Of a stretch of DNA of 64,000 nucleotides, positions 34,955-46,953 are shown in pieces. The notes under the pieces are model-generated. The model was not told where the DNA came from and ran no database searches. It saw nothing but the letters and a program-made list of their open reading frames with translations. The DNA is taken from assembly GCA_963565915.1 (NCBI GenBank), contig OY751486.1, forward strand, positions 4,278,001-4,342,000, in the 5' to 3' direction. The stretch is from Entoloma clypeatum (lineage: Eukaryota; Basidiomycota; Agaricomycetes; Agaricales; Entolomataceae). The stretch's first letter is position 1. Each line of letters begins with the position of its first letter. Position numbers and translations under genes: made by a program.

Positions 34955-36785
34955 GTTGGCGAATCGATGATTGAAACAATGGGAGGTGGGGAAGAAGTGG
35001 GGGTTGAGATAAGTGGGGGTGGCTTCGGCGTTTTACATTGGACGCTAGCGCCCGTTATCCCATGTGACCTAATGTATGGACACAGCATTCCATCAAAGGA
35101 ACGTACACTGCATTGATCACATGCTGAACATGAGGAAGGTGAATCGATGGGATCGCTGATGGGGACAGCCTGGGCGCCGGGAAAGGTGTCGACAAAGCAT
35201 TACAAGATGACGCTGGCTTGTCGGCGTAGGAGCGTGAGCAATGGGATCCCCGTTAAATCCTGGCTGCGATCTGTCGTAGTGAACATCGAAGAAATGGACT
35301 TGAACGGACATCGCTGTCTACGCCAGATTTGACCGATCGGTTCCAGCCCCAGCATGTTCCAGCCCCAGCATGTTCCAGCCCCGTCTTCACCTCCAATATA
35401 TCACCCCCACCGGAGGCTCTAGACCGCCCCACATCAACCATGACAACCGCCACCATCCCGTATCCCCCGCTCCCACCTGTGGATGCACTCCTCCCAACGA
35501 CGAGAGCATCAGGCCGCGACATGGAGCGGCTGCGTTTTCACCTCCCTGTCCGAGCCCACTACCAAGGAGAACGAGAAAAGCACAGGCATAATAGGTTCAG
35601 GTGCCGTAGGGAAGTAGAACTCTCGCTGGGGCCGACAAATCCCTAGACAACGTTGGATGTTGACGGGTAGAGGCCCCCGCCTTCCGGGTATGTGTGCCCA
35701 ATTGAGGGTGTAATTTCTATGCATCCGGTGTCGTCTGAAGAACTGGTGGGGCGATTCGGGTTGAGTTGTGACTTCACCGCTCTTGAACTACCTGAGTTGC
35801 GCCTTGGGGGGAGAATCGAAAAAACGATGATGAGGCCTTGGCGATGCGATGGACAGTTGTGGGGATCAAGTATGTGGATCAAGGGCGTCGGCAGTGAAGA
35901 GCAAAGGAGAAGAGATGGGTAGGTTTAGAACTAGGGCGGAGTGATACTGTTCGCATCTCTGGCTCTGCCTCGTCGGAAGGAAGCTCTGCCTGAGGGAGAT
36001 CTCGTGATTTGTGTGAGGCCACCCGACGTCGTTCTTGAGTCTGTTTTTGGTGGGATGTCATGGACTGTGTGAACGGTTGCTCCCGCAGCTATCGTTCTTG
36101 TGCAGCTTGTAGGTCCACAATATTGCAAAAACAACGTGATGGATTAGTTTTGAGTACGAAGAGATATTGAGATGCATGCCCCATTGAGGTGGAGTGGATT
36201 TAATCTTGAAGGGATTTGGAGATGGTAACAGCGAACATTTGCAAGCTATCACCCCGTCGATGTTCTCTCCATCTAATGACGACAATGCATGCTCCCTCCC
36301 TCTCTTACAATATCCGGTGTCCGAGCGATTGTTGTTCAAATAGCGGATAAAAGGGCCAAGTTCCTTACAGAAAACACCGCGAATCTGAGTTTCGGTGCTG
36401 CGTGAGTTCGCAGATAGGATATGCAACCACGGCGTCGGCGGGAGATGAGACCTATGACCTTGAATGATTTCAAACTGACGAGTGAAAAGGAAAGTATGCA
36501 AGGCACCAGTCGATGAAGGCGTTGAAAAAAGCAAGGCCCTATCGACGCTGACGTCAAGCATGAATATCACGGGAAATCCATGCTCAACTTGAAGGGTAAC
36601 ATGCTTGGACTCCTGGTGTTTCATGTTATCGGTCTCGCGGTTCGACCGACATCGTAGGGCCCCTCCCTTCTTAGCGGTATTCGTCGCCCCCAGGAATCAG
36701 TTTCCAGTAAGAGGAAATCTCGGAATTCATCACTTAACAACTTGGCAGTGAATGCAGGATATGTCTGGGAAGGGACCGACCAATT
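34955..36785. other. 1.8-kb stretch without a supported gene
   Basis: Contains a short 16-bp tandem repeat at 35341-35382. The longest frame is minus 36624-36058 (188 codons), with no recognisable motif and simple composition. No exon chain could be built. It lies directly upstream of the decayed NTPase copy B. Confidence 0.35.
35341..35382. repeat. 16-bp tandem repeat, about 2.6 copies
   Basis: The unit TTCCAGCCCCAGCATG is repeated head to tail with perfect copies and then a partial unit. A minisatellite-like array; function unknown. Confidence 0.85.
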
Positions 36786-37560
36786 CTGACCTCACACACC
36801 TGTCGCCTGAGGATTATGTCCCAATACCCTCTATAGTACCGTGGAAGCGTACTGTCGTGCGTTACAGTGACGAGGCGTCGGACAAACATGCTCACTTCAT
36901 CTCCATTGTTTAATCTTCCGTATGAGAAAATCGCGCGCCGCCGACGAAGCATTTCTAACGGCCCTCTTCACGACTACTTTGCAATATCTGAATGGGGCAA
37001 CACAGGGAAAATCACGATTGACGCGCTCAAATTCCGGTTCCTTAGGGCCAGTCTTTCACCCAACCGAATTTCCGGGAGGTCATAGATATCACTTTCAAGG
37101 TGACTCAAACTAATATCACGATGTTCGATTCTCAAAAAAAAAAAAATTCTTTCAGTCATGGAAGAAATTTCGGTGGCAGCCGAGCAGAAGACGATATAAC
37201 GGGGGACACCGATGGAGGGGGAACAGAAGGTAGACCCAATTTCTGCGCCTTTGCAACATTAATAAGAGATGGCTGATTCTCTCATTTCTTCTCCGGCATC
37301 TGAAGTTGCAAACCCAGGACATACCTACGGAGGAGCAACAGGACGTACCCTCATCAGTGGGTGCGTCCTGCTCGTCCTCCGTGAAAAAGGACGTAAACCT
37401 GTCCTAGGATGCATAGACCGAGAAACTGTTGGACTCCGCGAAAGCGTCGGTGTTCAAGCTGTCACGGAACACAGCAATACGCTGGCCCGATCGCTGTGGT
37501 GGTACTTGACAAAGCTCACGTACTGGACGCCAGCATACAGCCCCAAAGGCGAGACAGTGT
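36786..37560 (+). pseudogene. Decayed NTPase-nuclease copy B
   Basis: Clear nucleotide similarity to copies A and, more closely, C. Recognisable landmarks are the GAATATTTTG-type alpha segment before the P-loop (near 36830), the P-loop region at 36900-36945, the LTALFTTTLQYLN segment at 36955, the exon similar to copy C near 37150-37240, and the DSAKA/Walker B region near 37430-37530. Breaks: a stop codon replaces Gln in the P-loop strand (IV-stop-SS), the region between the P-loop and LTALF is deleted (about 180 bp relative to copy C), several frameshifts occur, and Walker B reads DKAH instead of DEAH. Sequence after the DEAH region, including the nuclease part, is absent. A relic, not a gene. 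Confidence 0.85.
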
Positions 37561-37988
37561 GGCCATATAGAAACAGAGCTCATTTGATCCCATTGCATGA
37601 CGCAGTTGTCGTATGATGCGAGGTTCATCATGAGGTAGTTATGTTTCCAGTCGGAAAGGGAGGGACCATCATCAGATGCCTTGCTTTGGTAGAGCATGAT
37701 CTTAGGAAAAAAGCTCACCGTAGTTATACAATCATCTCATTTACGATAGTGACAGCATACACATAGGCCCATGCTCTGTTCATTTCGCGTGCTATAGAGT
37801 GAGGAAGGCGAATGATGGATGGATTTAAACAACTTCATTGCGAGAAATTACCAAATGACAAGTTGACATGTACTTCACTGTTTCCTATACAAAACAAAAA
37901 ACCTATAAGCGAAAAGGGCATCAGTCGCGTCTCTGCAATCCTCATCATCAAATGGCATACAGCAAACCCAACCCTACGGTGCAATCGA
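37561..37988. other. Intergenic region, nothing recognised
   Basis: Between the end of the decayed NTPase copy and the 3' end of the four-helix membrane protein gene. No gene seen. Confidence 0.45.
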
Positions 37989-38755
37989 TCAACAATTGCG
38001 AGCGTCGTCATCATAATACTTGGGATCCAGCATTTCGATCCGCATGTCTTCCTCATACAACTGGTTCAAGTACGCATTTCCAAAGAAAATCGTGGCTGTG
38101 CCCAAAGAACCATCATCAGAGCGGGGAAAAAGTGGGACGGATCGACAGATGTACCAAACTCAACAAGCCACATCACAGCGAACAGCGCAGTGGCGATGCC
38201 TTTCATCAGCGCGGTGTTCCTGCACAGGTTCACCGTGAATGAATCGGGCGTGGAGCACTGTGCAGTGTTCCATGCACGGGAAGCAGTGGGGTTGTAGAAG
38301 AGGTAGAGGCAGAGGATGCCTATAGTCAGACTGAAGAGAATTTGGCCAACGACAAGTGCCATGTAGAACGAAATTTGCTTCGTTTTCCTGAAGGAGACGG
38401 AATAAATGCTGGAGCGAAGATTATTAGTGATCTGGGGGGTGGACACTCTGAGCCTTCTCTCACCCAAACAAGCAGACTTCGGCGTAGACAATGTAGACGA
38501 GGATGTGCCCATAAATGGCAAGATGCTGCAGATCCGTCAACAGACTGTCTGAAAGTTCTGTTAGGTTTGATGTGGTCATTGAGTTTGGGGCGGCGTACCG
38601 ATCCTCTTCAACACCAGAATGCCGACGGTTGCGAAGGCCGTCGAGAAAAGAAACGACAGGATGGCCATCGCCAGGAGGGAATTTCGGATGAGGTTGGTCG
38701 CGGGTTTCGAGGGCGGCACGGCCGAGAGGTCATCTTTGGTTGCGAAGGTAGACAT
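37989..38755 (-). CDS. Four-helix MARVEL-like membrane protein
   Basis: Exons 38755-38599, 38548-38464, 38408-38155 and 38095-37989 (introns 50, 55 and 59 bp) encode 200 residues. Four hydrophobic helices are evident: SLLAMAILSFLFSTAFATVG, LAIYGHILVYIVYAEVCLFG, ISFYMALVVGQILFSLTIGI and ATALFAVMWLVEFATIFF. Short ends face the cytoplasm; a Cys-containing loop lies between helices 3 and 4 (CSTPDSFTVNLC). The pattern resembles MARVEL/tetraspan families of membrane-organising proteins, though no diagnostic motif settles it. It starts 230 bp from ORC5, divergently. Each junction preserves the frame. Confidence 0.75.
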
Positions 38756-38985
38756 GACGATTGCGTGGATATACAAGGCTCTGCCTATTTAGCTGGAGTC
38801 GACGAGGAGAGAACAGGCGCTGCCTGGTTAGCGAAGGGAGGGATGGGGGTGAACAAGACCTAGCCCGTTGACGATAAGTGAGCATGATGGTGGGTATATA
38901 TACCTCCGCCGTCGCGATGCTACACGGGGTAGTTGATGATCTCCATCAAGGAGAAAGCGGCGACAAAAATATATACGTCCAACGC

Positions 38986-40862
38986 ATGACGGACGTCCAT
39001 TACCTCGGCTACGAGGAGTCCCTCATCGACGACCTCTCTACCCTCATCACCATCTACCCACCGCCTTTCATCTACATCAACGACCCAACCTCCCCCCGCC
39101 TCACATCCGCCCTTCTCAGCACCCTCCTGACCACCCTCTCCACCTCAGACCCCGGCCCCTCATCACCACGCGTACACCACGCCAAAGTCAACGGGATTGC
39201 GTGTTTCACACCACGACTGTTGTACGACACCGTACTCAATGCTTTGACTGGGTGGACACCTGACTGGGAGGACGGCTGCGCTAACTGGGGTGACGGGCTG
39301 ACGGAGAGGTGGAACGAACATTTCGACAGCTTCTTGCATGGGCTGAAGGCCGCACGCAAGTACCTGCAGGACCGTTCTACGAAAGGAAAGGGGAAGGAGA
39401 AGGAGGACGCCCGGCACAGCGGAGAACACGACGATGTCAGATTTGTCATTCTCGTCGAGCGGGCAGAGAGGCTGAAGGAGAATCTGCCCGAGCTCGTCGT
39501 GCCCCTTACTCGACTGACCGAGCTGGTTGGTGTGCTGTCTTTCGGTGTAAACTCTTGTGTTAACACCATCTGGAACAGTCGCAGCTCGACCTGACTGTCA
39601 TCTTCCACTCTGACGTTCGGTGGGAGGACATCCGACCTCCCCTCGGTGCTTCCTCCGATCCATACTTTATCGACATCCCCCCGCTGCCTAAAGAGAGTGA
39701 GTGCCACCCATTCCCCACTCAATCCACTTTATTGAACTACAACGCCCAGCTATCGCCCAACGCCTGTCCCTCAACTCCCCCTTCTCCACCTCCACCTCCA
39801 CCACTCCAGGTCCCTACCATCCCTCCCTCAAACCCCTTTACTCTCACTTCATCTCCACCCTCTCCGATGTCTGCTACCCTTTCATCCACGACCCTTTCGA
39901 GATTGAATACATCGCAGCCGCGCGCTGGCCCGGATTCGTCCAGCCCGTCCTTGACCAGTATAACCAGCGCACGGCCGATGTAGAAATCGACGAAATGGAC
40001 CTCGACAACCCTGACCCATCCCACCTTCCGCCCCCCTCCGAAGACGTCCGCATGCGTCTCACCAGGCTTTTCACCGCCTCTTTCTCCAAAGCCATGGAAG
40101 CTCTCTACCCCCGCCTCATCAATGCCGCTGACTGGGCCGCAGCCAACAAGCCCGAGTTCGACCTCCTCTCAAAACCCCATCACGATACGAGGTCACGCAA
40201 CACGAACAGCCATGAAGACGGGCTGGGAACCTCCCTCCCGCGCATGTCCAAATTTATCCTCGTCGCCGCCTTTCTCGCGTCTACCAACCCCGCCAAGTCT
40301 GACGTCCCCATGTTTGGCCGAGGGCTCGATGAAAAGAAGCGGAAGAGGCGCCCGAGGAAGGTCGCTGCGGGCAGAACAAAAAGCGGGCCAGCAAAGGTAA
40401 ACTGGTTCTATAACAGCGCGGACACCTGAATTGAATTGTATGTATATTGTCGTTTTCAGGTCCCACAGCGCCTGCTAGGGCCCCTAGCCTTCCCTTTAGA
40501 CAGGCTCATCGCCATCCTCGGCGCGCTGCTGGAGGAGAACGACGCAGATGCGAGGCTCGACAGGCCAGAGTTTGTCGTTCCTGGGGAGTACACCGACATG
40601 GAGACCAGCAGAGTCGGTGTCTATGCCGCGGTATGTTTGCATCACCCCCTCCCCCCGACAAGGATGTGCCCTTATTAATGAACTTTGGAAATCGACCCAG
40701 ATCATGGAACTGACTTCGATGCGACTTTTGCACCGCACGTCGCAACCTGACAGGATCGACGGACCTCCTATGTACAAGTGTGGGATATCGTACGATGCGA
40801 CGCTGGCGTTGGCGAGGCAGTTGGGTGTGCCGCTGAATGATCTGATGTGGGATCCTGCGTGA
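38986..40862 (+). CDS. ORC5: Origin recognition complex subunit 5
   Basis: DNA-replication initiator subunit (AAA+-like ORC). Exons 38986-39525, 39579-39696, 39750-40396, 40460-40630 and 40701-40862 (introns 53, 53, 63 and 70 bp) give 545 residues. Family signatures: YEESLIDDLSTLI and YPPPFIYINDP near the N-terminus, HAKVNGIACFTPRLLYDTVL, FVILVERAERLKENLPELV, DVRWEDIRPPLG, and in the ORC5 C-terminal region KFILVAAFLASTNPAKSDV with RLLGPLAFPLDRLIAILGAL. It lacks an obvious Walker A, as many fungal Orc5 proteins do. The start at 38986 is chosen by comparison with family N-termini; the frame is open upstream. A degraded copy of its last exon reappears at 44085-44215. Confidence 0.94.
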
Positions 40863-41010
40863 ATATGAAGGATGATCGATGGTCTGATTAGACACCAATA
40901 ATGGAGCACCTCCCGAGTCACAGAATGTTGAACAGAATTTGGGGGGGCTGGAATGTCCTCATGAATACGTTTGAGACTCCGACATCGGAGTCTCTCCTGC
41001 TCATTTCGTG

Positions 41011-43961
41011 ATGGCCATTGCATTGAATGAGGGGGCAGAGGGTACAGTCGTCTACCTAGATTGTCGTGCCTTAATTCTGACGGCACACTGGCAGCAACCT
41101 TGAAATCATGGTCTCATGATTATGTGGGCGAGGTACCCGATGCTCTCTATGGTACCATGGAAGCGTACTGTCGCAAGTTGCAGCACGAGGCGTTCGACAA
41201 ACATGCTCGCTTCATCTCCATTGTTCAATCTTCTGGTATGGGAAAATCGCGTGCCGTTGACGAGCTCTCGAAACGACATTTCGTCATACCTATCAACTTG
41301 AGATCTCCCGATGCCAATGGTTCGTGTTAGCGCCCCACGAAATTCGTAATGAGACCAATCACCTGCTGTTTCCAGGATTCCCTCCCTCTGATGTAGAACC
41401 AAGGACTTTCTTAATGGCTCCATTTGGTCGAGAAGAAGGACCTTACCAACGCGCTCAAGCATTTTTAACGGCCCTCTTCACTACTACTTTGCAATATCTG
41501 AATGCGATAGACGATCATGTTGCGAAGGTAACACGGGGGAAATCGAAGAACCTGACCACTGACGCGCTCAAATTCCGGTTCCTCATGACCCACAGCCAGT
41601 CCTTCGCTCAACCGAATAAATTTCGTCGAAATTTCTTCCAGGAGGTCATAGAACACGCTTCCGAGGTGACTGAAAATAACCCCATGATGTTCGATGCTCA
41701 TTTTTTTCTCCTGCAGCTCATGGAAGAAATTATAGTGGCAAAGGGGTCTGAGCAGGAGAACAAGAAGGTAGATCTATTCCCCACACCCCGAGCGATGCGG
41801 GTAAAATCAATTTACTCAGAGGAAAAATGAGGGGACACCAATGGAGGGGGGACGGAAGGTATGTAGATTCAATTCCTGCGCCTTTGCGGCGTGAATAAGG
41901 GAGGGCTGATTCTCTACAGCGTCTGAAGTTGCAGATCAAGGAGATATCTACGGAGGAGCAAGAAAATGTACCCATGGAGAACGAACAAGATGCACCCTCC
42001 GATGAGAAAATAGAGGTAAACCTGTTTCTCGATTAGATCACAAATCGTTGTCAAGCTTGTCCTAGGATGCACAGACCGAGCAACTATTGGACTCGGCGAA
42101 AGCGTTGGTGTTCAAGCTGTTACGGCACACACAGCAATACACTGGCCCGATCGCTGTGGTGGCACTTGACGAAGCTCACGTACTGAACACCAGGATACAG
42201 CCTGAGCGTGATTCAGCTTATACAGGATTACGGAGGGCTCTTCTGGTTTTAAGAAAGCAACCTATCTTCACATTATTTTTATCCACCACTGGCAAGTTTG
42301 GGGACTTGGCGGCCCCACTAAAGGAAGATCCATCCGCGAGGCTTCTTAGCGGGATACCCAACTCGTTTCCGCCGTTTGTCGAGCTCGGTTTTGACCAGAT
42401 GGCGCGTATGAAAGGAATTGCGAGGAAAGGAGCTGATATCGTGGAAATGGCCAGGCCAGGGTCAATGGCTATGTTCGGACGCCCACTGTCAGTAAGCTCT
42501 ATTTACCTACCCTGCCTAGAGTTAATTGTTCAAAGGTTTGGCTCGCGATACCTGAACGGAGGAGAGGACGATCGAGACGATATTATTGCATTCGCAATGA
42601 CTAAACTTTCTTGTTGTAGTGGGCAAAAGGATGCAGTGATACTCGGTGGGTGCCCCGTAACTGAGAAGTGGAGTAAGTACCTCTAACCTCTCACAACAGC
42701 ATGTATGGCAGTCCGCCTCGCCCTCGAGTTCAATTCATCCACAACGGAGGTGCAAGAGATTGAAAAACAACAGGTTGCAAAGCACTTGCGAGTCTGTGTG
42801 CTTGCTGATGACAGGTTTGAAAGTGTCGTTACTATAGCTCCTTCGGAGCCCCTCCTAGCGGAAGCCTCACGAAGGCTGATGCTGTACGGGGAGTATAGCT
42901 TTGACCTGCTTTCATCCCTTCTGAAGGTACTGGAGATACCGGGAATGGATAAAGGCAATCGAAGTGGGCTCACGGCGGGAGTGATTCTCCTCAAAGCCTA
43001 TGATTCTGCCTTTACAAGGCAGGCGTCACTCAGGGACCGTCAAGCTAGATATTCCGGCACTGAGCAGACCAGGGCAGTTAAGCTGCTCATGTTCATCGAG
43101 CATTTACTAGTACTCGGCAATGACAAAGACGGGAACAGTGTGGACCTCTCCAAGATTTACCCCACGAAAGCACGAACAGCAACGGAAGGGGGTTCCTCGT
43201 TCGCGAAGACGTTCTCGGACTCTTGGGTCTACTTCAACCACTTTATCAAACTTGACGACGGGGCTGTGATCAACCGAGAATTTCTTTGGAGGCTGATCCT
43301 TCGCGGTGCTTGGGTTATGTGTGCCAACAACCAGCAAGGTGCAGACATCGTTGGTGCGTTCTTGATCAAAGGGAAGAAGATTGCACCAGAGAATGTGTCT
43401 GTGTTCGCAATTCAAATCAAGAATGATGGGACGTTTGCCTTGGATCCAAAACTTTGGCTATTTGATGCCATGAACCCTTTCTGGCTCCGTATTTTTGGTG
43501 AAGACACGAAGGGGAAACCACCTCCGATCATCCGTGTGGTGTTTGCCCTAGCGTCGCCTGAGGCTGGAGTTTCGTTCATTTCAGCAAACGAACGAGATAT
43601 CCTATACAGGCGAGAAGCGAAGGAAAAAGCAGCGCACAAGATCACCAAGCGGCGTTCACCAGCTTACACTACTTTCGACATCTGGTGCGCAGGGGCTTCT
43701 CATGAAACATTCAAGGTCATTGAGAAAGGCGACGAACTGAAGTATGCCGAACTTCTCAAAATCAAGAAGCCATTTCCGGCGGCGTACGAGAAGGGAGCTG
43801 ATTCCGACCTTCTTCGGCAAAGCCTTCGCAAGGAAATGAATCCGGCGGCAGCAACCGATACAGAACACTGGCGATATCTCTTTGAAGATGATTTACCTCG
43901 AAAAGTTGACGTACACGCAGCGACGTATCAGTATGAAGATGACGAGATGGACGTCGAGTAA
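41011..43961 (+). CDS. P-loop NTPase + nuclease-like protein, CRN type, copy C
   Basis: Nine exons (41011-41041, 41095-41319, 41376-41665, 41717-41767, 41820-41858, 41920-42015, 42066-42487, 42536-42645, 42700-43961), about 841 residues, phases all consistent. It is a close relative of copy A, sharing FISIVQSSGMGKSRAVDELS (P-loop about 54-62), VVALDEAH (DEAH 279-282), FLSTTGK, the QMA...GIARKGADI segment and the C-terminal nuclease-like core NNQQGADIV (Asp637) ... FAIQIKND (Gln660, Lys662). This is the D...QxK form of a PD-(D/E)XK core, so the nuclease looks intact. Unlike copy A it starts with a ten-residue exon instead of the 129-residue N-terminal region. It begins 148 bp after ORC5. Assignment to Crinkler-type proteins is inference from architecture; role and target are unknown. 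Confidence 0.83.
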
Positions 43962-45337
43962 TGAGTACGTATATCTGCCACGGGAGGTCGATGAGTATTA
44001 CAAGTGATGTAGTACATGATCAACGAACTGGTGTTCCATGCTTTTCCGTATACTGGGTTGAGGTCCCTAAGTGTCATCGTCAAAAGCAAAGATGTGCCCT
44101 TATCAAGACCCTTTGAATTTGACCGAATCACCATCGATGTGACTTTTGCACCAAACATCGCACCCTGACAGTCGTACAATCCGACGCTGGGGTCAAGGCA
44201 GTTGGAGGTATCGCTGCGTCCATGTGCGCGGAACTGTGGAATGGTTGCGTGTATGGCCGTCTGGCAGTATCGACTTTGCTCATCCTCATGAACGCGTTAA
44301 TAGATCAGGTCTACCAATTAAATGGATACCAACTAATTTCATTGGGAGCTTGGGATATATTACGGGGGAGTCCTAGATTCGGCATGATGTATAGAAAGTT
44401 GAGGTTGCAGATGCTAAGTGATATACATCGATAATAAATCAGCAGCGTCGCGCTTGATGAGGACAAAAGCTGGAGAGATCGTCGAGGGATATAGATCCAG
44501 TGGCGCGAGTATATTTAGCACTTGCAGATGCTCTCAAATTCCTGATTCGGCGAAGTATCGAAAATCGATGGTGTAAATTTTGTGGGTCAAAATCTGAACT
44601 CCACCACAGTGCACTTGCACACACTATATGTTTTTCTTCCTGACAATGCTGTACGCGTTCCTTGTGCATGCGAAGCATAGGACGTGGCTGCGGGGCGGAA
44701 GAATCGCGAGCGTATGCGGGTGTGAACGATGGTCAGAAGAACCCCTTCATCCTCGCGTAAAATATCATACCGACCAAAAGGCTGAACAAATGTTATCCGT
44801 GTTGAAGGACAATGCCGCTGTAAAGTCTGCAATTGCCGGGTGCAGAAACACTCGAGAAATTCCATTTCGTCGGTAGGCCCACGGAGTCACCCAAAAGTGA
44901 GGTGTAGCGCTCATTGAGGGACTATTATCCAAGGATCAGAACTACTGTGTTGTCAAAGGGAAAAACTTACCATTCAATATCCTCGCTGGCATGAAAAATC
45001 AAGGGACATTGACTATTTGAAGCATTACCAAGTCTTTGGAGTCGACAAAGAATAATGTCCATGAAGCCGGATCTAACCTCGGAGGCTTGCAGACGTGATT
45101 AGCTAGTACATCCGTCAATGCAAACGAACGTTCATAACAACCGTCAACCAAGCATAGTGGTTTCGACTGTCCAAATTTGCTTGACAGAAATGTAGGGCTT
45201 ACTTACGTTGTGCTATAATTCATCGTCGCCGAATGTCGAGGGCAAGTTCATGAGCAAGTTGAATGAAGGCCGTGGCAGTGCAGCTGTACTTTGCATTCAA
45301 TAGTGCATCTTTTCCCCAAACCACGGTCGTTTCGTCC
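43962..45337. other. Intergenic region with an ORC5 remnant
   Basis: Between NTPase copy C and PET8. It holds the ORC5 3' fragment described separately. The remaining sequence shows only short frames and no family resemblance. Confidence 0.45.
44085..44215 (+). pseudogene. Degenerate fragment of the ORC5 last exon
   Basis: Similar to 40660-40850 of ORC5. Shared stretches include GATGTGCCCTTAT, GATG(C/T)GACTTTTGCACC, GTCGCA/ATCGCA followed by CCTGACAG, TCGTAC(G)A, GACGCTGG and GGCAGTTGG. Internal deletions and substitutions leave no reading frame. It lies after the 3' end of NTPase copy C, just as the intact ORC5 end lies before its start. Confidence 0.75.
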
Positions 45338-46471
45338 ATGACAGCTGGCGATGCTAAACCAACTTATATTCAATCTCTTCTGGTACCTTTCCTTTGTTTT
45401 CTTTTTTAAAACATACTCAACATGTACCCGTGAACGCCAGGCTGGAGGTGCAGCGGGCACTGCGGTGGACCTCCTCTTCTTTCCCATAGACACCATCAAG
45501 ACCCGTCTCCAATCCGCACAAGGGTTTACTCGTGCCGGCGGACTCGGCGGGATTTATAAAGGCATCGGGAGTGTCGTTGTAGGCAGCGCTCCAGGCGGTG
45601 TGTAAATTGTTTTGCTTTCCATTGTTCGTGTTGGAATTTCTGACGATCAACTATCCACAGCTGCTATATTCTTCTCCACATATGAAACAATGAAGAAAAT
45701 CTCGCCGCTTCCAGAAAATCTGGCACCAGTTAACCACATGCTATCTGCATCCGTGGCAGAAGTTGTATGGCGTGTTCTCTTGGTTGCACGACATGCTGTT
45801 TTTTGTTTACAACCATTCTTTCTTCGGCAGGCTGCGTGTTTAATCCGTGTACCGACCGAGGTCATCAAAACACGAACACAAACATCGACGTACGGAGCTC
45901 TAGGACAGTCTTCCTTCGCTGCTGCCAAGCAGGTTCTTATCAACGACGGATGGAAAGGATTCTACCGAGGATTCGGGACAACAATAATGCGAGAGGTCCG
46001 TCTACTACTTTCAAATTTTCTAAGCGCCTGACTGACAAAGAAAATCGTCAAAGATACCCTTTACATCACTTCAGTTCCCTCTGTACGAGCTTCTAAAGCT
46101 TCAGCTATCCCGGAAGTTGGGAAGAAAACCCCTTTACGCGCACGAAGCAGCTGCTTGTGGGAGCATAGCAGGAGGGACAGCGGCTGCCTTGACAACTCCA
46201 CTAGACGTTTTGAAAACGCGAGTTATGCTTGATTTGCGTGTACGTCTTCATGCTGTAATCTCCAGTGCTGTCAACTTATCTGCTATGCTCACCCCAGGAC
46301 ACAACAAAGGAAAAAATGCCCTCCCTCGTCAATCGAGCCAGACACATTTACGTAGCTGAAGGCATGGGTGCCCTTTTTGCGGGCGTCGTTCCTCGAACGT
46401 TGTGGATCTCTGCAGGTGGTGCTGTATTCCTTGGTGTCTATGAGTGGGCCGTGCATGGTCTCATGCGATAA
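45338..46471 (+). CDS. PET8: Mitochondrial S-adenosylmethionine carrier (Pet8/SAM5)
   Basis: Inner-membrane carrier importing SAM into mitochondria for methylation reactions. Six exons (45338-45382, 45441-45597, 45661-45764, 45831-45995, 46054-46239, 46298-46471; introns 58-66 bp) give 276 residues, the expected size. Three carrier repeats are visible, each with a P-x-D/E-x-I/L-K-x-R motif: [24 protein letters not shown] and [15 protein letters not shown]-carrier-specific text includes [16 protein letters not shown] and [17 protein letters not shown]. After intron 4 the reading resumes [12 protein letters not shown], as in yeast Pet8, which fixes the AAAG acceptor. The gene is convergent with the MFS transporter. 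Confidence 0.95.
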
Positions 46472-46953
46472 TCAAACGTCACGACGATGCCGCGATATCG
46501 TAATATTCGGTCGAAGCATACGTTTTGGCAGACATTCTACTCCGCGATATCACGAGTAAAACGTACCTCCCGCTTGCCCGCATTGGGCGTCTTCCAAGAT
46601 GAAACAGCATAAGCTCATGGATGATTGGATTAAGGGGGATGTCAGAATGTGAACGCATTCAATGAGAGCTAGCTAAAATCCTCTCCCCTGCGCATGTTCA
46701 TCCTCGTCACCTTTCTTTGCGTCCACGGACAACGGGTCCAGGGCGATCCAGGATGTGTAGTTTGTTGTAAGGAACCGCTTGCCCATGTCAGTGCTCATTT
46801 CGCAGCCCAGCAGCAACAACCAATAGCAGTCTTTGCAAGGACGGGGGATTTTTTTCTCCTTCGGTACTACACTACACTCGAGATATCTGGATGCAGTCCG
46901 TAAAACATGTGGCGTAGAACGTTGAATAATGGAAAAAGATAGTAAAAACACAT
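46472..46953. other. Convergent 3' UTRs
   Basis: Between the stops of PET8 (plus) and the MFS transporter (minus). No gene seen. Confidence 0.5.

Noticed and set aside
36058..36624. 188-codon minus-strand open frame
   Set aside because: Unrecognisable sequence, no conserved-looking segments, lies beside a pseudogene in a decayed region; treated as chance.
37133..37146. A-run as a poly-A tail of a retrotransposed NTPase copy B
   Set aside because: The run corresponds to the T/A-rich intron end of copy C and introns are present in the relic, so it is not a retrocopy tail.
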